NCBI GenBank assembly: GCA_947446685.1 | Contig: CANFIC010000006.1 | Span: 1-36,286 of the forward strand | Reading direction: 5' to 3' | Origin: Burkholderiales bacterium | GTDB taxonomy: Bacteria; Pseudomonadota; Gammaproteobacteria; Burkholderiales; Burkholderiaceae_C | DNA: 36,286 nucleotides | In this document: positions 1 to 7,534 of the stretch, piece after piece | Numbering within the stretch: position 1 is the stretch's first letter | Layout: every line of letters starts with the position of its first letter | Notes under the pieces: generated by a model | The model's database searches: none | Told to the model about the DNA's origin: nothing | The model's input: only the letters and a program-made list of their open reading frames with translations | Translations under genes and position numbers: made by a program

Positions 1-66
1 CATGCGTTTGATGGAAGCAGTCATGTCAATTCGATATTGATTGGAAATTATTCTTGTGCAGATCGA

Positions 67-1032
67 CTACTCTGGCTTGACGCCCGATTCCTTGACGATC
101 ACCGACCATTTGGCGATCTCGCTCTTGATGTAGCTGCCGAGCTGTTCGGGGCTGCTGGTGCGCACTTCAAAGCCCTGCGCCAGCAGGCGTTCGCGCAGAT
201 CCGGCTCCTGCATCGCCTTTTGGATTTCCAGATTCAGCTGGGTCACGATCGCCTTGGGCGTGCCCGCAGGCGCGACGATTGCATAGACCAACTCGACCTC
301 ATAGCCGGGCAGCGTTTCAGCGATGGTGGCAATGTCGGGCGTCAGCCCTGAACGCTTGGGACTGGTCAGACCGATCGCGTTGAGCCTGCCGGCCTTGATG
401 TACTGCAGCACCGAGGGCGTGCCCACCATCGCCAGCTCGATCTGTCCGCCCAGCACATCATTGAGGGCAGGCGCAGCCCCCTTGTATGGCACATGCACGA
501 TCTTGATGCCGGCACGGTTGTTGAGCAGTTCGCCACCCAGGTGCAGTGGTGTACCGGCGCCCGAGGAGCCGAAGTTGTATTTGCCCGGGCTGGCCTTGGC
601 CAGAGCGACCAACTCGGCGACGCTCTTGGCCGGCAAGGAAGGGTGCGCGACCAGCATCAGCGATGAGGAAGCGACCAGCGAGATCGGCGCGAAATCATTC
701 ACCGTGTTGTAGCTGAGCTTGGGGTACATCGACTCGTTGATTGCTTGCGTGCCGACCATCATCAGGAACAGCGTGTAGCCATCGGGTGCCGATTTGGCGA
801 CCATGTCAGCGGCCAGATTGGTGCCCGCTCCCGGCTTGTTCTCGACCACTACGGTCTGTTTCAGCGAAGCGCCGACTTTCTGGCCAATCACCCGGGCCAG
901 CACATCTGAAGGCCCTCCGGCCGCAAATGGCACGACCAACTTGATGAACTTTTCGGGGTAGGCGGCCTGGGCAGACAAGGCGCACAGCAACAGCGAAGCG
1001 CCTACAGTACTGACAATTTTGGGAAATATCAT
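67..1032 (-). CDS. Bug-family periplasmic substrate-binding protein (TTT receptor)
   Basis: This is a 321-residue periplasmic receptor of the Bug (Bordetella uptake gene) family, which captures carboxylates for tripartite tricarboxylate transporters. Seen: an N-terminal signal peptide ending near AQA (about residue 23), then the typical family stretches KLVVPFAAGGPSDVLAR, VVENKPGAGTN and SAPDGYTLFL. The start chosen is the ATG at 1032, because a GGAGA ribosome site lies 7-8 bases upstream and the signal peptide begins there; an ATG 21 bases further upstream has no such support. It is divergent from the cycloisomerase gene, with only 38 bases between the two starts, so promoters must overlap coding sequence. 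No TctA or TctB membrane subunit is present anywhere in the window, so it must work with a transporter encoded elsewhere. Ligand unknown. Confidence 0.93.
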   Translation of the reverse strand: MIFPKIVSTVGASLLLCALSAQAAYPEKFIKLVVPFAAGGPSDVLARVIGQKVGASLKQTVVVENKPGAGTNLAADMVAKSAPDGYTLFLMMVGTQAINESMYPKLSYNTVNDFAPISLVASSSLMLVAHPSLPAKSVAELVALAKASPGKYNFGSSGAGTPLHLGGELLNNRAGIKIVHVPYKGAAPALNDVLGGQIELAMVGTPSVLQYIKAGRLNAIGLTSPKRSGLTPDIATIAETLPGYEVELVYAIVAPAGTPKAIVTQLNLEIQKAMQEPDLRERLLAQGFEVRTSSPEQLGSYIKSEIAKWSVIVKESGVKPE

Positions 1033-1070
1033 TTTGTTTCTCCAGTTCAACAATCAAAAGGAATCAATCG

Positions 1071-2213
1071 ATGCGAATTACATCCGCCAGGCTCTATCCG
1101 CTGGAAGTGCCGATGAGCCGGCCGATCAAGATGGCGGGCGAGACGCTGACCCATGCGCATACGCTGCTGCTGCGCCTGACCGACGAAGCCGGCCGCGAAG
1201 GCTGGGGCGAAGCGAGTGCCGCGCCGCTCATGACCGGCGAGACATTGGCCAGCATCGCAGCCAGCACCGAATACCTGGTCACCAAGCTTCTCGGCCAGTC
1301 CGTCGCGGAAGCGGCGGCGATCAGCCCGCTGCAGGAGGCCTGTCTGTACGGCAACCCTTCGGCCAAGTCCTGCGTCGAAACCGCCCTGATGGATCTGCTG
1401 GCCCAACGTGCTGGCCTGCCGCTGTACCAGATGCTGGCGGGCGCAGAGATGGCGTCCGCGACCCGGCGCATCGACATGCTGCATATGCTGGCATCGGGCG
1501 AGGTCGAGGCTGAAATCGAAGAGGCAATGGCGCTCAGGCGCCAGGGCTACCGGCAGTGGAAGATCAAGGTCGGCGCAGGCGATAGCGCCAGCGACCTGCA
1601 GCGAATTCAACGGCTTTGCGCCTTGCTCGAGGGCGATGTGGTTTCCGCCGATGCCAACCAGGCCTTGTCGGTGCTGGCGGCGAGCGCGCTTGCGCAGGCC
1701 GGCGCGAGCAGCGGCCTGGCCTTTCTGGAACAGCCTTATCGGGTCGGGATGATGGCCGAAATGGTTGCTCTGCATCGAGTCAGCGGCCTGGACCTCTGTG
1801 CCGATGAGTCGATTCATGCCCTCCATGACATCGTCGAACATGGCGCTGCCGGAGCGGCGCAGGGTGCCAGCCTGAAATTGATCAAGCTTGGCGGCACCCA
1901 GGCGCTGGTGCAGGCCGGGCGTCTTTGCCTGGCACGCGGCATGAAGGTCAACCTGGCCTGCAAAGTGGCGGAGACAACGATTTCGGCCGCAGCCACGGCC
2001 CATGCCGGTTTTGCCTTGCGCGAAGTCGCCTGGGGTTTCAGCATGTCGAACCGCTACCTTGCCAACGACGTCTGCGCGCAGCCGCTGACGCCGATCGACG
2101 GGGCTGTCTTCGCCAGCCAGCTTTCTCTGCCCGGGCTCGGTTTTGCGCCCGAAGCGGAGCGCCTGCGCGAATTCGCCAGCGCTGCGCTGCCGGTCAAGGA
2201 ATTCAGCGTCTGA
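1071..2213 (+). CDS. Enolase-superfamily cycloisomerase (mandelate racemase/muconate lactonizing type)
   Basis: This 380-residue protein belongs to the enolase superfamily, muconate-lactonizing subgroup, which abstracts a proton next to a carboxylate with Mg2+ help. Seen: the KxK acid/base motif at K164-K166 (WKIKVG), metal ligands D194 (ADANQ), E220 (FLEQP) and D245 (CADES), and the opposite-face lysine at about K269 (LKLIKLGG). All catalytic positions appear intact, so the enzyme should be active. The start at 1071 follows an AAAGGAA ribosome site. The gene is convergent with the dehydrogenase at 2229, with 15 bases between stops. Family members include muconate cycloisomerase, dipeptide epimerase, o-succinylbenzoate synthase and sugar-acid lactone cycloisomerases; the neighbouring SMP-30 lactonase favours a lactone-forming or lactone-using reaction, but the substrate cannot be read from sequence. 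Confidence 0.9.
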   Translation: MRITSARLYPLEVPMSRPIKMAGETLTHAHTLLLRLTDEAGREGWGEASAAPLMTGETLASIAASTEYLVTKLLGQSVAEAAAISPLQEACLYGNPSAKSCVETALMDLLAQRAGLPLYQMLAGAEMASATRRIDMLHMLASGEVEAEIEEAMALRRQGYRQWKIKVGAGDSASDLQRIQRLCALLEGDVVSADANQALSVLAASALAQAGASSGLAFLEQPYRVGMMAEMVALHRVSGLDLCADESIHALHDIVEHGAAGAAQGASLKLIKLGGTQALVQAGRLCLARGMKVNLACKVAETTISAAATAHAGFALREVAWGFSMSNRYLANDVCAQPLTPIDGAVFASQLSLPGLGFAPEAERLREFASAALPVKEFSV

Positions 2214-2228
2214 CATTGATCGGCCGGG

Positions 2229-3146
2229 TCAGGACTGCATATTGAGCACATCGAAAGACGCTTTCAGGCGTTTTTCGTAGGCGGCGCGTTCGGCGGCGGC
2301 CTTGTCGGCGGGCCATTCCATGAATCCGGCGCCGGCCTTCATGCCGGTCTTGCCAGCGGCGATGCGCTCGGCAACGCAGTCGGCAAGCGTCGCGCTGTTC
2401 GAGAGTGAAGGATAGATTTCAACCGCGGCCCGCGCCATGCTGTCCCAGCCCGAGATTTCCTTTTGCAGCACCGGGCCGGCCGCGGCATAGCGAAAGCCGA
2501 AGCTGTAGCGCACGGCGGTGTCAACGTCGGCAGCCGAGGCGATGCCGCTGTCGATCAGCGACAAGGCTTCGCGCATCAAGGCATGCTGGATCCGGTTCGC
2601 CAGGAAGCCCGGGATGTCCTTGCGGACCAGTACCGGCCGCTTGCCGGAGCGGCGATACAGCTCGCAAACGGCTTCGCCCAGCAAAGGATCAGAGTCTTCG
2701 CCCAGCACGACTTCGACAAGCGGCACCAGATGCGCAGGCATGAAGTAATGCGCGTTGAACATGCGCTGCCTTGAGGCAAGTCCCTGCGCGATGCGCGAGA
2801 TCGGAAAGCCCGAGCTGTTGCTGCCGATTGGAATGCCGGCCGGGACTCGCGCATCGAGTGCGGCGAACAACTCGCGCTTGAGCTCGAAGTCTTCGGCCAC
2901 CGTCTCGATCACCCAGGTCACGCCGGCCCAGTCGTTCCAGCCCTCGATGCTGCCGGCTTCATGCCGGGCCGCTGATGACGCTGCAGTCGGGTTCATGCTC
3001 TGCGCAATCTGTACCGCGCGGGCCAGCGCCAGGCCTGCCTTCTCGGCGCTGCGGCCGAGAAAAACCACCGCTGCGCCGGCGTCGATAAAGCCCGCGCCGA
3101 TGCCGTCGGCCATCGTTCCGGTGCCGATCACGACAATTCTGTCCAT
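2229..3146 (-). CDS. 3-hydroxyacyl-CoA dehydrogenase-family NAD-dependent oxidoreductase
   Basis: This 305-residue oxidoreductase is of the 3-hydroxyacyl-CoA dehydrogenase superfamily. Seen: an N-terminal Rossmann dinucleotide site (VIGTGTMADGI, residues 6-16), the catalytic-histidine region NAHYFMPAHLVPLVEV with His133 and Glu145, and the KDIPGFLANRIQ segment that begins the helical C-terminal domain. Length matches single-domain members such as 3-hydroxybutyryl-CoA dehydrogenase, L-gulonate 3-dehydrogenase and carnitine dehydrogenase. The ATG at 3146 has a GAGGGG ribosome site. It is divergent from the lactonase gene across a region with two identical palindromes, so it is probably under the GntR regulator. 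Because its neighbours are a cycloisomerase and a lactonase rather than beta-oxidation enzymes, a hydroxy-acid substrate seems more likely than an acyl-CoA; that is inference. Confidence 0.88.
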   Translation of the reverse strand: MDRIVVIGTGTMADGIGAGFIDAGAAVVFLGRSAEKAGLALARAVQIAQSMNPTAASSAARHEAGSIEGWNDWAGVTWVIETVAEDFELKRELFAALDARVPAGIPIGSNSSGFPISRIAQGLASRQRMFNAHYFMPAHLVPLVEVVLGEDSDPLLGEAVCELYRRSGKRPVLVRKDIPGFLANRIQHALMREALSLIDSGIASAADVDTAVRYSFGFRYAAAGPVLQKEISGWDSMARAAVEIYPSLSNSATLADCVAERIAAGKTGMKAGAGFMEWPADKAAAERAAYEKRLKASFDVLNMQS

Positions 3147-3173
3147 GCTGAGAGTCCCCCTCGAATTCGGTTA

Positions 3174-3187
3174 CTTGTGCGTACAAG
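3174..3187. promoter_or_regulatory. Operator copy 1 (CTTGTGCGTACAAG)
   Basis: A 14-bp element with inverted arms CTTGT and ACAAG around GCGT. An identical copy lies at 3285-3298, 111 bp away, in the same divergent intergenic region. The arms fit the TTGT...ACAA style of GntR-family sites, and a GntR/HutC gene is two genes downstream. This copy is 27 bases upstream of the dehydrogenase start, well placed to block it. Confidence 0.7.
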
Positions 3188-3208
3188 ACAAATCAAGATC
3201 GCCAGGTC

Positions 3209-3237
3209 TTGCAATGCCCGTAGAAAAATTCTACACT
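3209..3237 (+). promoter_or_regulatory. Predicted sigma70-type promoter for the lactonase-GntR-Bug operon
   Basis: A TTGCAA hexamer (3209-3214) and a TACACT hexamer (3232-3237) are separated by exactly 17 bp and face the lactonase gene. The promoter lies between the two identical palindromes, so a regulator bound at both could control or loop around it. Prediction by eye only. Confidence 0.35.
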
Positions 3238-3284
3238 TATTTCATTGAAATACCAGCTGATTACTGCTGGCATTGCAACTCAAG

Positions 3285-3298
3285 CTTGTGCGTACAAG
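3285..3298. promoter_or_regulatory. Operator copy 2 (CTTGTGCGTACAAG)
   Basis: This is the second exact copy of the 14-bp palindrome at 3174-3187. It lies 41 bases upstream of the GTG start of the lactonase gene, and downstream of the predicted promoter, where a bound repressor would block transcription. Exact duplication of a 14-mer within about 110 bp, with nothing else repeated between them, argues for a regulator site rather than chance. Confidence 0.7.
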
Positions 3299-3338
3299 TA
3301 AATATAACCCTTGCTGTTTCAACCCGACAGGAGTCTTT

Positions 3339-4265
3339 GTGTTCAATCCATTCCAGAAACTAGAGCTGATCAAGGCAGAAGTTTTCATGACCTTGCCCGA
3401 CAAGTTCCGCAAGAAGAGCCGCTCAGGTTGGTCAGACCCGAATCGCCAGGGCGCTGAGGTCGAGTGCTTTCTGGAAGGCCCGTCTTTCGATCGCGAAGGT
3501 AATTTGTGGTTCGTCGACATTCCGTTCGGCCGCATCTTCCGGATCTCCAAGGCCGGCGAGTGGGAATTGATCACGCAGTACGACGGCTGGCCCAACGGCC
3601 TGAAGTTCCACAAGGATGGGCGCGCCTTCATCACCTGCTACAAGCAAGGTCTGCTGGAGCTCGACACCAAGACCGGCGCGATTCGCAATGTGCTGGGTTC
3701 GATGTACAGCGAAGGTTTCAAGGGCTTGAACGACCTGCATTTCGCCTCGAATGGCGACCTGTATTTCACCGACCAGGGTCAGACCGGCATCGCCGACCCG
3801 ACCGGCCGGGTGTTCCGCCTGAGCCATGAAGGCCGCCTCGACAAGCTCGCCATCAACGTGCCCAGCCCGAACGGGATCACGCTGAACACTCAGGAAAAGC
3901 ATTGCTTCGTCGCGGTGACCCGCTCGCAGCAGATCTGGCGCTTGCCGCTGATGGCCGATGGCAATGTCTCGAAGACTGGCGTGGCAATCCAGTTGTCGGG
4001 CGGCGCCGCCGGTCCTGACGGCATCGAGATGGACTCGGAAAACGGTCTGCTGGTCTGCCACCTCGGCGTCGGCGTCTGGCGCTTCGACAGCAATATGCTG
4101 CCGACGCACCTGGTCTATTCCGAGAACAAGCACCACCATCACCTGGCCAATCTCTGTTTCGGCGGTCCCGACAACAAGACGATCTACATCACCGAATCGA
4201 TGTCGGGCGACATCCTGACGGCGCGTATGCCGGTGGCAGGCAAAACAATGTATGGCCTTTCCTGA
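3339..4265 (+). CDS. SMP-30/gluconolactonase-family lactonase
   Basis: This 308-residue six-bladed beta-propeller protein of the SMP-30/regucalcin/gluconolactonase family hydrolyses sugar or organic-acid lactones with a divalent metal. Seen: the metal-ligand glutamate in EGPSF (Glu46), the Asn in KGLNDLHF, the Asp in GPDGIEMD, and repeated blade signatures NGDLYFTD, PSPNGITL and TIYITES. The start chosen is a GTG at 3339 because AGGAG lies five bases upstream; the first downstream in-frame ATG (3387) would cut 16 residues and has a poorer ribosome site. There is no signal peptide, so it is cytoplasmic. Its 3' end overlaps the GntR gene by 14 bp, showing an operon with that regulator and the Bug gene that follows. 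Confidence 0.88.
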   Translation: MFNPFQKLELIKAEVFMTLPDKFRKKSRSGWSDPNRQGAEVECFLEGPSFDREGNLWFVDIPFGRIFRISKAGEWELITQYDGWPNGLKFHKDGRAFITCYKQGLLELDTKTGAIRNVLGSMYSEGFKGLNDLHFASNGDLYFTDQGQTGIADPTGRVFRLSHEGRLDKLAINVPSPNGITLNTQEKHCFVAVTRSQQIWRLPLMADGNVSKTGVAIQLSGGAAGPDGIEMDSENGLLVCHLGVGVWRFDSNMLPTHLVYSENKHHHHLANLCFGGPDNKTIYITESMSGDILTARMPVAGKTMYGLS

Positions 4266-5022
4266 AGCGGAGCCGGCAGCTGCGCAGCCTCGAACGCTGC
4301 ACGGCCGCCTGGCTGAATTGCTGATCCGGCGCATCCGCGAAGGCGAATGGCCGGTCGGCTCGACCTTGCCGTCCGAGCAGGCCTTGAGCGAGTTGGTCAA
4401 GGTCAGCCGGCACACGCTGCGCCGGGCGCTGAAAACCCTGCAGGAGCGCGGCTATATCGAACTGCGCCAGGGCGTGCCGTCCAAAGTCATTTCATGCACG
4501 CAGCCACGTGTCTACAGCCAGGACTTCAACACGCTCAGGGATGTACTGCGCTACCCCAGCAATACTTTCCGCGACAACAAGCTGGAGCGCTATGTCGAGT
4601 GCGACGCGGCCTTGCAGCCGGTGCTGAAAGCCCCGCTGGGCAGTTCTTGGTACCAGATCGGCGCAGTGCGCCGTGACGAGCAATCGAAGCTCGCCTTGGC
4701 CTGGACCGACATCTACATCCTGAGCAAGTTTGCGCGCGTCATCAAGCTGAAGAATCCCGAACGCGAAATGGTGTTCGAACAGATCGAGCGTCACTTCGGC
4801 GTCGGCATCGAGCGGGCCGAAGTCGAAGTCACCGCCTCGACCTTGTCGAGCGAACATGCCTTGCATCTGGATGTCGCTGCCGGAACTCCCAGCCTGGTGA
4901 TCGTGCGGCGCTACTTTGACAGCAATGGTGAACCGTTCGAAGTCAGCGTCACCCGGCATATCGAAAACCGCTTCGCCTTCAATATGGAATTGCGCAGCGT
5001 TCCCCGGACAATCTCGTCCTGA
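4252..5022 (+). CDS. GntR-family (HutC subfamily) transcriptional regulator
   Basis: This 256-residue regulator has an N-terminal winged helix-turn-helix (about residues 15-80; LHGRLAELLIRRIREGEWP, LPSEQALSELVKVSRHTLRRAL) and a C-terminal UTRA ligand-binding domain (about 100-245, including TLSSEHALHLDVAAGTPSLV and RRYFDSNGEPFEVSVT). UTRA domains bind small effectors such as sugar phosphates or pathway acids. It overlaps the lactonase gene by 14 bp and is 25 bp ahead of the second Bug gene, so it is probably co-transcribed and autoregulated through the twin palindromes at 3174 and 3285. The likely model is repression relieved by a pathway intermediate, but the effector is unknown. Confidence 0.9.
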   Translation: MAFPEAEPAAAQPRTLHGRLAELLIRRIREGEWPVGSTLPSEQALSELVKVSRHTLRRALKTLQERGYIELRQGVPSKVISCTQPRVYSQDFNTLRDVLRYPSNTFRDNKLERYVECDAALQPVLKAPLGSSWYQIGAVRRDEQSKLALAWTDIYILSKFARVIKLKNPEREMVFEQIERHFGVGIERAEVEVTASTLSSEHALHLDVAAGTPSLVIVRRYFDSNGEPFEVSVTRHIENRFAFNMELRSVPRTISS

Positions 5023-5047
5023 GTCCTGCATTCAAGGAGACAAGAAA

Positions 5048-6007
5048 ATGAACTTCGCAAAACATGTTCTGCTCGCAATCGCTGCAGTCTTTGTCGCCGC
5101 GCCGGCAGCTGCCTTCCCCGACAAGGTCGTGAAGATGGTGATCGGTTATGGCCCGGGAAGTTCGACCGATACGGTCGGGCGGATCTTCGCGCAAGGGCTG
5201 ACCGATCTCTGGAAGCAGCCGGTGATCGTCGACAACCGGCCGGGTGCTGCGGGCAATATCGCCGCTGATCTGGTCGCCAAAGCGCCGCCCGATGGCTACA
5301 CCATTCTGTTCGCACAAAACGGCCTGGCGATCAGCGTCGCTTCCAACCCCGGCCTGCCCTTCAACGGGCAAAAGGACTTGATCCCCACCGTGGCGGTAGC
5401 TGCCACGCCGCATATCCTGGTGGTCAATGCGAATTCGCCGGTCAAGAGCGTCGCCGAGCTGATCGCCCTGGCCAAGGACAAACCAGGCAAGCTCAATTTC
5501 GGGTCGTCAGGTATCGGCAACTCCGACCATATGGCGGGCGAGTTGTTCAAGGCCTTGACCGGCGTGCAGGCAGCCCATATTCCCTACAAGAGCGGCTCGG
5601 CGGCCGCCACCGACCTGCTCGGCGGCCAGCTCGATTTCTACTTCGCCGGCATGCCGGTCGGCCTGCCCCAGTACAAGGGCGGCCGGATGCATGCGCTGGC
5701 AGTGACCAGCATCGCGCGCTATCCCGGCACGCCGGAATTGCCGACGATGCAGGAAGCTGGCGTGAAAGACTATGAAATGACCTTGTGGCAAGGCATCTTC
5801 ATGCCCGCAGGCACAAGCCCCACGGTGGCGGAACTGGTCGCTTCCAGTGTTTTGAAGCTGCTCGATGACCCAGCGATGCGCGAGCGCCTGAGCAAGGCCG
5901 GAGCGCAGATCGCACCCTTGCCGCGCGACCGCTTCACCGATATGTATCTGAAAGACATCGATCGCTGGAAGCGCCTGATCACTGCTTCCAATATCAAGCT
6001 GCAATAG
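5048..6007 (+). CDS. Bug-family periplasmic substrate-binding protein (second copy)
   Basis: This 319-residue Bug receptor has a signal peptide (MNFAKHVLLAIAAVF, cleavage after about residue 22, AAA-FP) and family stretches MVIGYGPGSSTDTVGR, VDNRPGAAGN, APPDGYTILF and LLGGQLDFYFAGMP. The start at 5048 has an AAGGAG site eight bases upstream; the frame stays open further upstream into the GntR gene but without a signal peptide. It is the third gene of the lactonase-GntR-Bug operon. It is related to, but clearly diverged from, the Bug protein at 67-1032; the two bracket the catabolic genes and may bind different substrates or different stereoisomers. No membrane subunits are adjacent. Confidence 0.93.
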   Translation: MNFAKHVLLAIAAVFVAAPAAAFPDKVVKMVIGYGPGSSTDTVGRIFAQGLTDLWKQPVIVDNRPGAAGNIAADLVAKAPPDGYTILFAQNGLAISVASNPGLPFNGQKDLIPTVAVAATPHILVVNANSPVKSVAELIALAKDKPGKLNFGSSGIGNSDHMAGELFKALTGVQAAHIPYKSGSAAATDLLGGQLDFYFAGMPVGLPQYKGGRMHALAVTSIARYPGTPELPTMQEAGVKDYEMTLWQGIFMPAGTSPTVAELVASSVLKLLDDPAMRERLSKAGAQIAPLPRDRFTDMYLKDIDRWKRLITASNIKLQ

Positions 6008-6045
6008 TCAATGCTTGCAGGGCAGGCCCGGCGTTAGGGCATGAG

Positions 6046-6069
6046 AAAATCACTCTGACCCCATTTTCC
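6046..6069. repeat. REP/RAYT-like short motif (contains CACTCTGACCCC)
   Basis: The sequence around CACTCTGACCCCATTTT resembles, from memory, the short 'GGGGTCAGAGTG' motif that recurs in many proteobacterial genomes next to REP-associated (IS200-like) transposase genes. Only one copy is in the window and no transposase is next to it, so this is recognition of a motif, not a demonstrated repeat. It sits in the leader of the EamA transporter gene. Confidence 0.3.
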
Positions 6070-6082
6070 TGTCCCAGCGCTG

Positions 6083-6940
6083 ATGCCCGTTCTAGGTTTG
6101 ATTTTCAACGCCCTGATCTGGGGTCTGTCGTGGTGGCCGTTCAGGCAATTGCAGGCAGCGGGCCTGCATCCCTTGTGGGCCACGGTCGCGCTGTACCTGC
6201 TTTCGCTGCTGGTCATCAGCCTGAGCAAGCCGCAGGCCTGGAGCGAGTTGCTGCGCACGCCTTCGCTTTGGCTGATCATGCTGGCCGCTGGACTGACCAA
6301 TACCGCCTTCAACTGGGGCGTAGCGCTCGGCGATGTCGTGCGCGTCGTGCTGCTTTTCTACCTGATGCCTTTGTGGGCGCTGCTGCTGGCGCGCTTGATC
6401 CTGGGTGAACAACTGACCTGGCTGGCAGGGCTGCGCATGCTGCTGGCGCTGGGCGGTGCGGCGATCGTCTTGATGCCGGCGGGCGGCGGCCTGCCGCTCC
6501 CTTCGAATCTGGCCGATGCGCTGGGCTTGGCCGGTGGCTTCACCTTCGCCTTGAACAATGTGCTGCTGCGGCGTGAAGCTGCGCGCAGCGCCCATGCCCG
6601 TGCGCTGGCGATGTTCAGCGGCGGCGTGCTGGTCGCGGGGCTGGCAGCCGGCGCGATGGCTGCAGTAGATTTCATCGCCTGGCCTTCGCTGCCAGGGCCC
6701 CTATGGCTGCTGCCGCTGGCGGGCATGGCCATGCTGTTCTTCGCTTCAAATCTGGCGCTGCAATATGGCGCCGTGCGTTTGCCCGCCAATGTCACCGCGG
6801 TCGTGATGCTGACCGAAGTGCCGGTGGCAGCAGCCTCGGCGCTGTGGCTAGGCGGCGGCAGCCTCGACCTGCCCACCGCCGTCGGCGGAGCCTGCATTCT
6901 GGCCGCTGCGCTGCTGTCGACGCTGGCTCGACAGGATTGA
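6083..6940 (+). CDS. EamA/DMT-superfamily transporter
   Basis: This 285-residue integral membrane protein looks like a drug/metabolite transporter with two tandem EamA repeats of about five membrane segments each. Seen: hydrophobic stretches from the N terminus to the C terminus (LIFNALIWGLSWWPF, WATVALYLLSLLVISL, LWLIMLAAGLTNTAFNWG, VLLFYLMPLWALLLARLILG in the first half), the family-typical YLMPLWALLLARLILGE loop, and its echo NVTAVVMLTEVPVAAASALW in the second half. Such proteins export amino acids, purines or other metabolites; the substrate is not predictable here. The ATG at 6083 has no strong ribosome site. The gene stands 75 bp after the Bug gene and 53 bp before the peroxidase. Confidence 0.85.
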   Translation: MPVLGLIFNALIWGLSWWPFRQLQAAGLHPLWATVALYLLSLLVISLSKPQAWSELLRTPSLWLIMLAAGLTNTAFNWGVALGDVVRVVLLFYLMPLWALLLARLILGEQLTWLAGLRMLLALGGAAIVLMPAGGGLPLPSNLADALGLAGGFTFALNNVLLRREAARSAHARALAMFSGGVLVAGLAAGAMAAVDFIAWPSLPGPLWLLPLAGMAMLFFASNLALQYGAVRLPANVTAVVMLTEVPVAAASALWLGGGSLDLPTAVGGACILAAALLSTLARQD

Positions 6941-6993
6941 GCTGCCAGCGCTAACATCGCGGCTTGATATTGCCATTGGGTCCTGGGAGAAAT

Positions 6994-7476
6994 ATGACTG
7001 CATTTGATTTTCAGCTGGTCTCGATTGACGGCAAACCTTTCGATCTGGCCAGCTTGCGCGGCCGGGCCCTGCTGGTCGTCAACACTGCCAGCGCCTGCGG
7101 TTTCACGCCGCAATTGAAGGGGCTCGAGCAGTTGTGGAAGGACTATGCCGTGCAAGGTCTGGTCGTGCTCGGTTTTCCGAGCAACGAGTTCGGCGGACAG
7201 GACCCCGGCAGCAATGAAGAGATCGCCGCCTTCTGCCAAAAGAACTACGGCGTGACCTTCCCGATGATGGCCAAGGCCCATGTCAATGGCGCGGCTGCCG
7301 ACCCGCTCTGGCAATGGCTGAAGGGCGAAAAACCCGGCCTGCTCGGCACCGAAGCGATCAAGTGGAATTTCACCAAGTTCCTGGTCGGCCGCGACGGCCT
7401 GCCGGTCAAGCGCTATGCGCCGAATGATGCGCCCGAAAAACTCCGCCAGGACATCGAGGCGGCGCTGAAGATCTGA
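6994..7476 (+). CDS. Glutathione peroxidase family (cysteine type, likely thioredoxin-dependent)
   Basis: This 160-residue thiol peroxidase reduces hydroperoxides. Seen: peroxidatic Cys35 in SACGFTPQ, Gln69 in GGQDPG, and Trp124-Asn125 in KWNFTKFL, which make up the catalytic tetrad, plus Cys81 in FCQKNYGVTFP, at the place of the resolving cysteine of two-Cys, thioredoxin-using members such as yeast Gpx3. A Ser (residue 63, FPSNEFGGQ) stands where most relatives have Cys. The ATG at 6994 follows GGGAGA with three bases spacing; the upstream extension of ten codons is not needed. No signal peptide, so cytoplasmic. It seems to be a stand-alone stress gene. Confidence 0.93.
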   Translation: MTAFDFQLVSIDGKPFDLASLRGRALLVVNTASACGFTPQLKGLEQLWKDYAVQGLVVLGFPSNEFGGQDPGSNEEIAAFCQKNYGVTFPMMAKAHVNGAAADPLWQWLKGEKPGLLGTEAIKWNFTKFLVGRDGLPVKRYAPNDAPEKLRQDIEAALKI

Positions 7477-7534
7477 CCGGCCTTGGCGCCGATAATGGCA
7501 TCAAGCGCAGTCCGCCGTCCCCGGAGTTTCCACT

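Noticed and set aside
53-61. Half site CTTGTGC near the left edge resembling the GntR palindrome
   Set aside because: Lacks the second arm and lies after the stop of the Bug gene; likely chance.
1047-2216. Long antisense frame of 389 codons opposite the cycloisomerase gene
   Set aside because: A typical high-GC shadow of a real gene; the plus strand has all catalytic motifs and a ribosome site.
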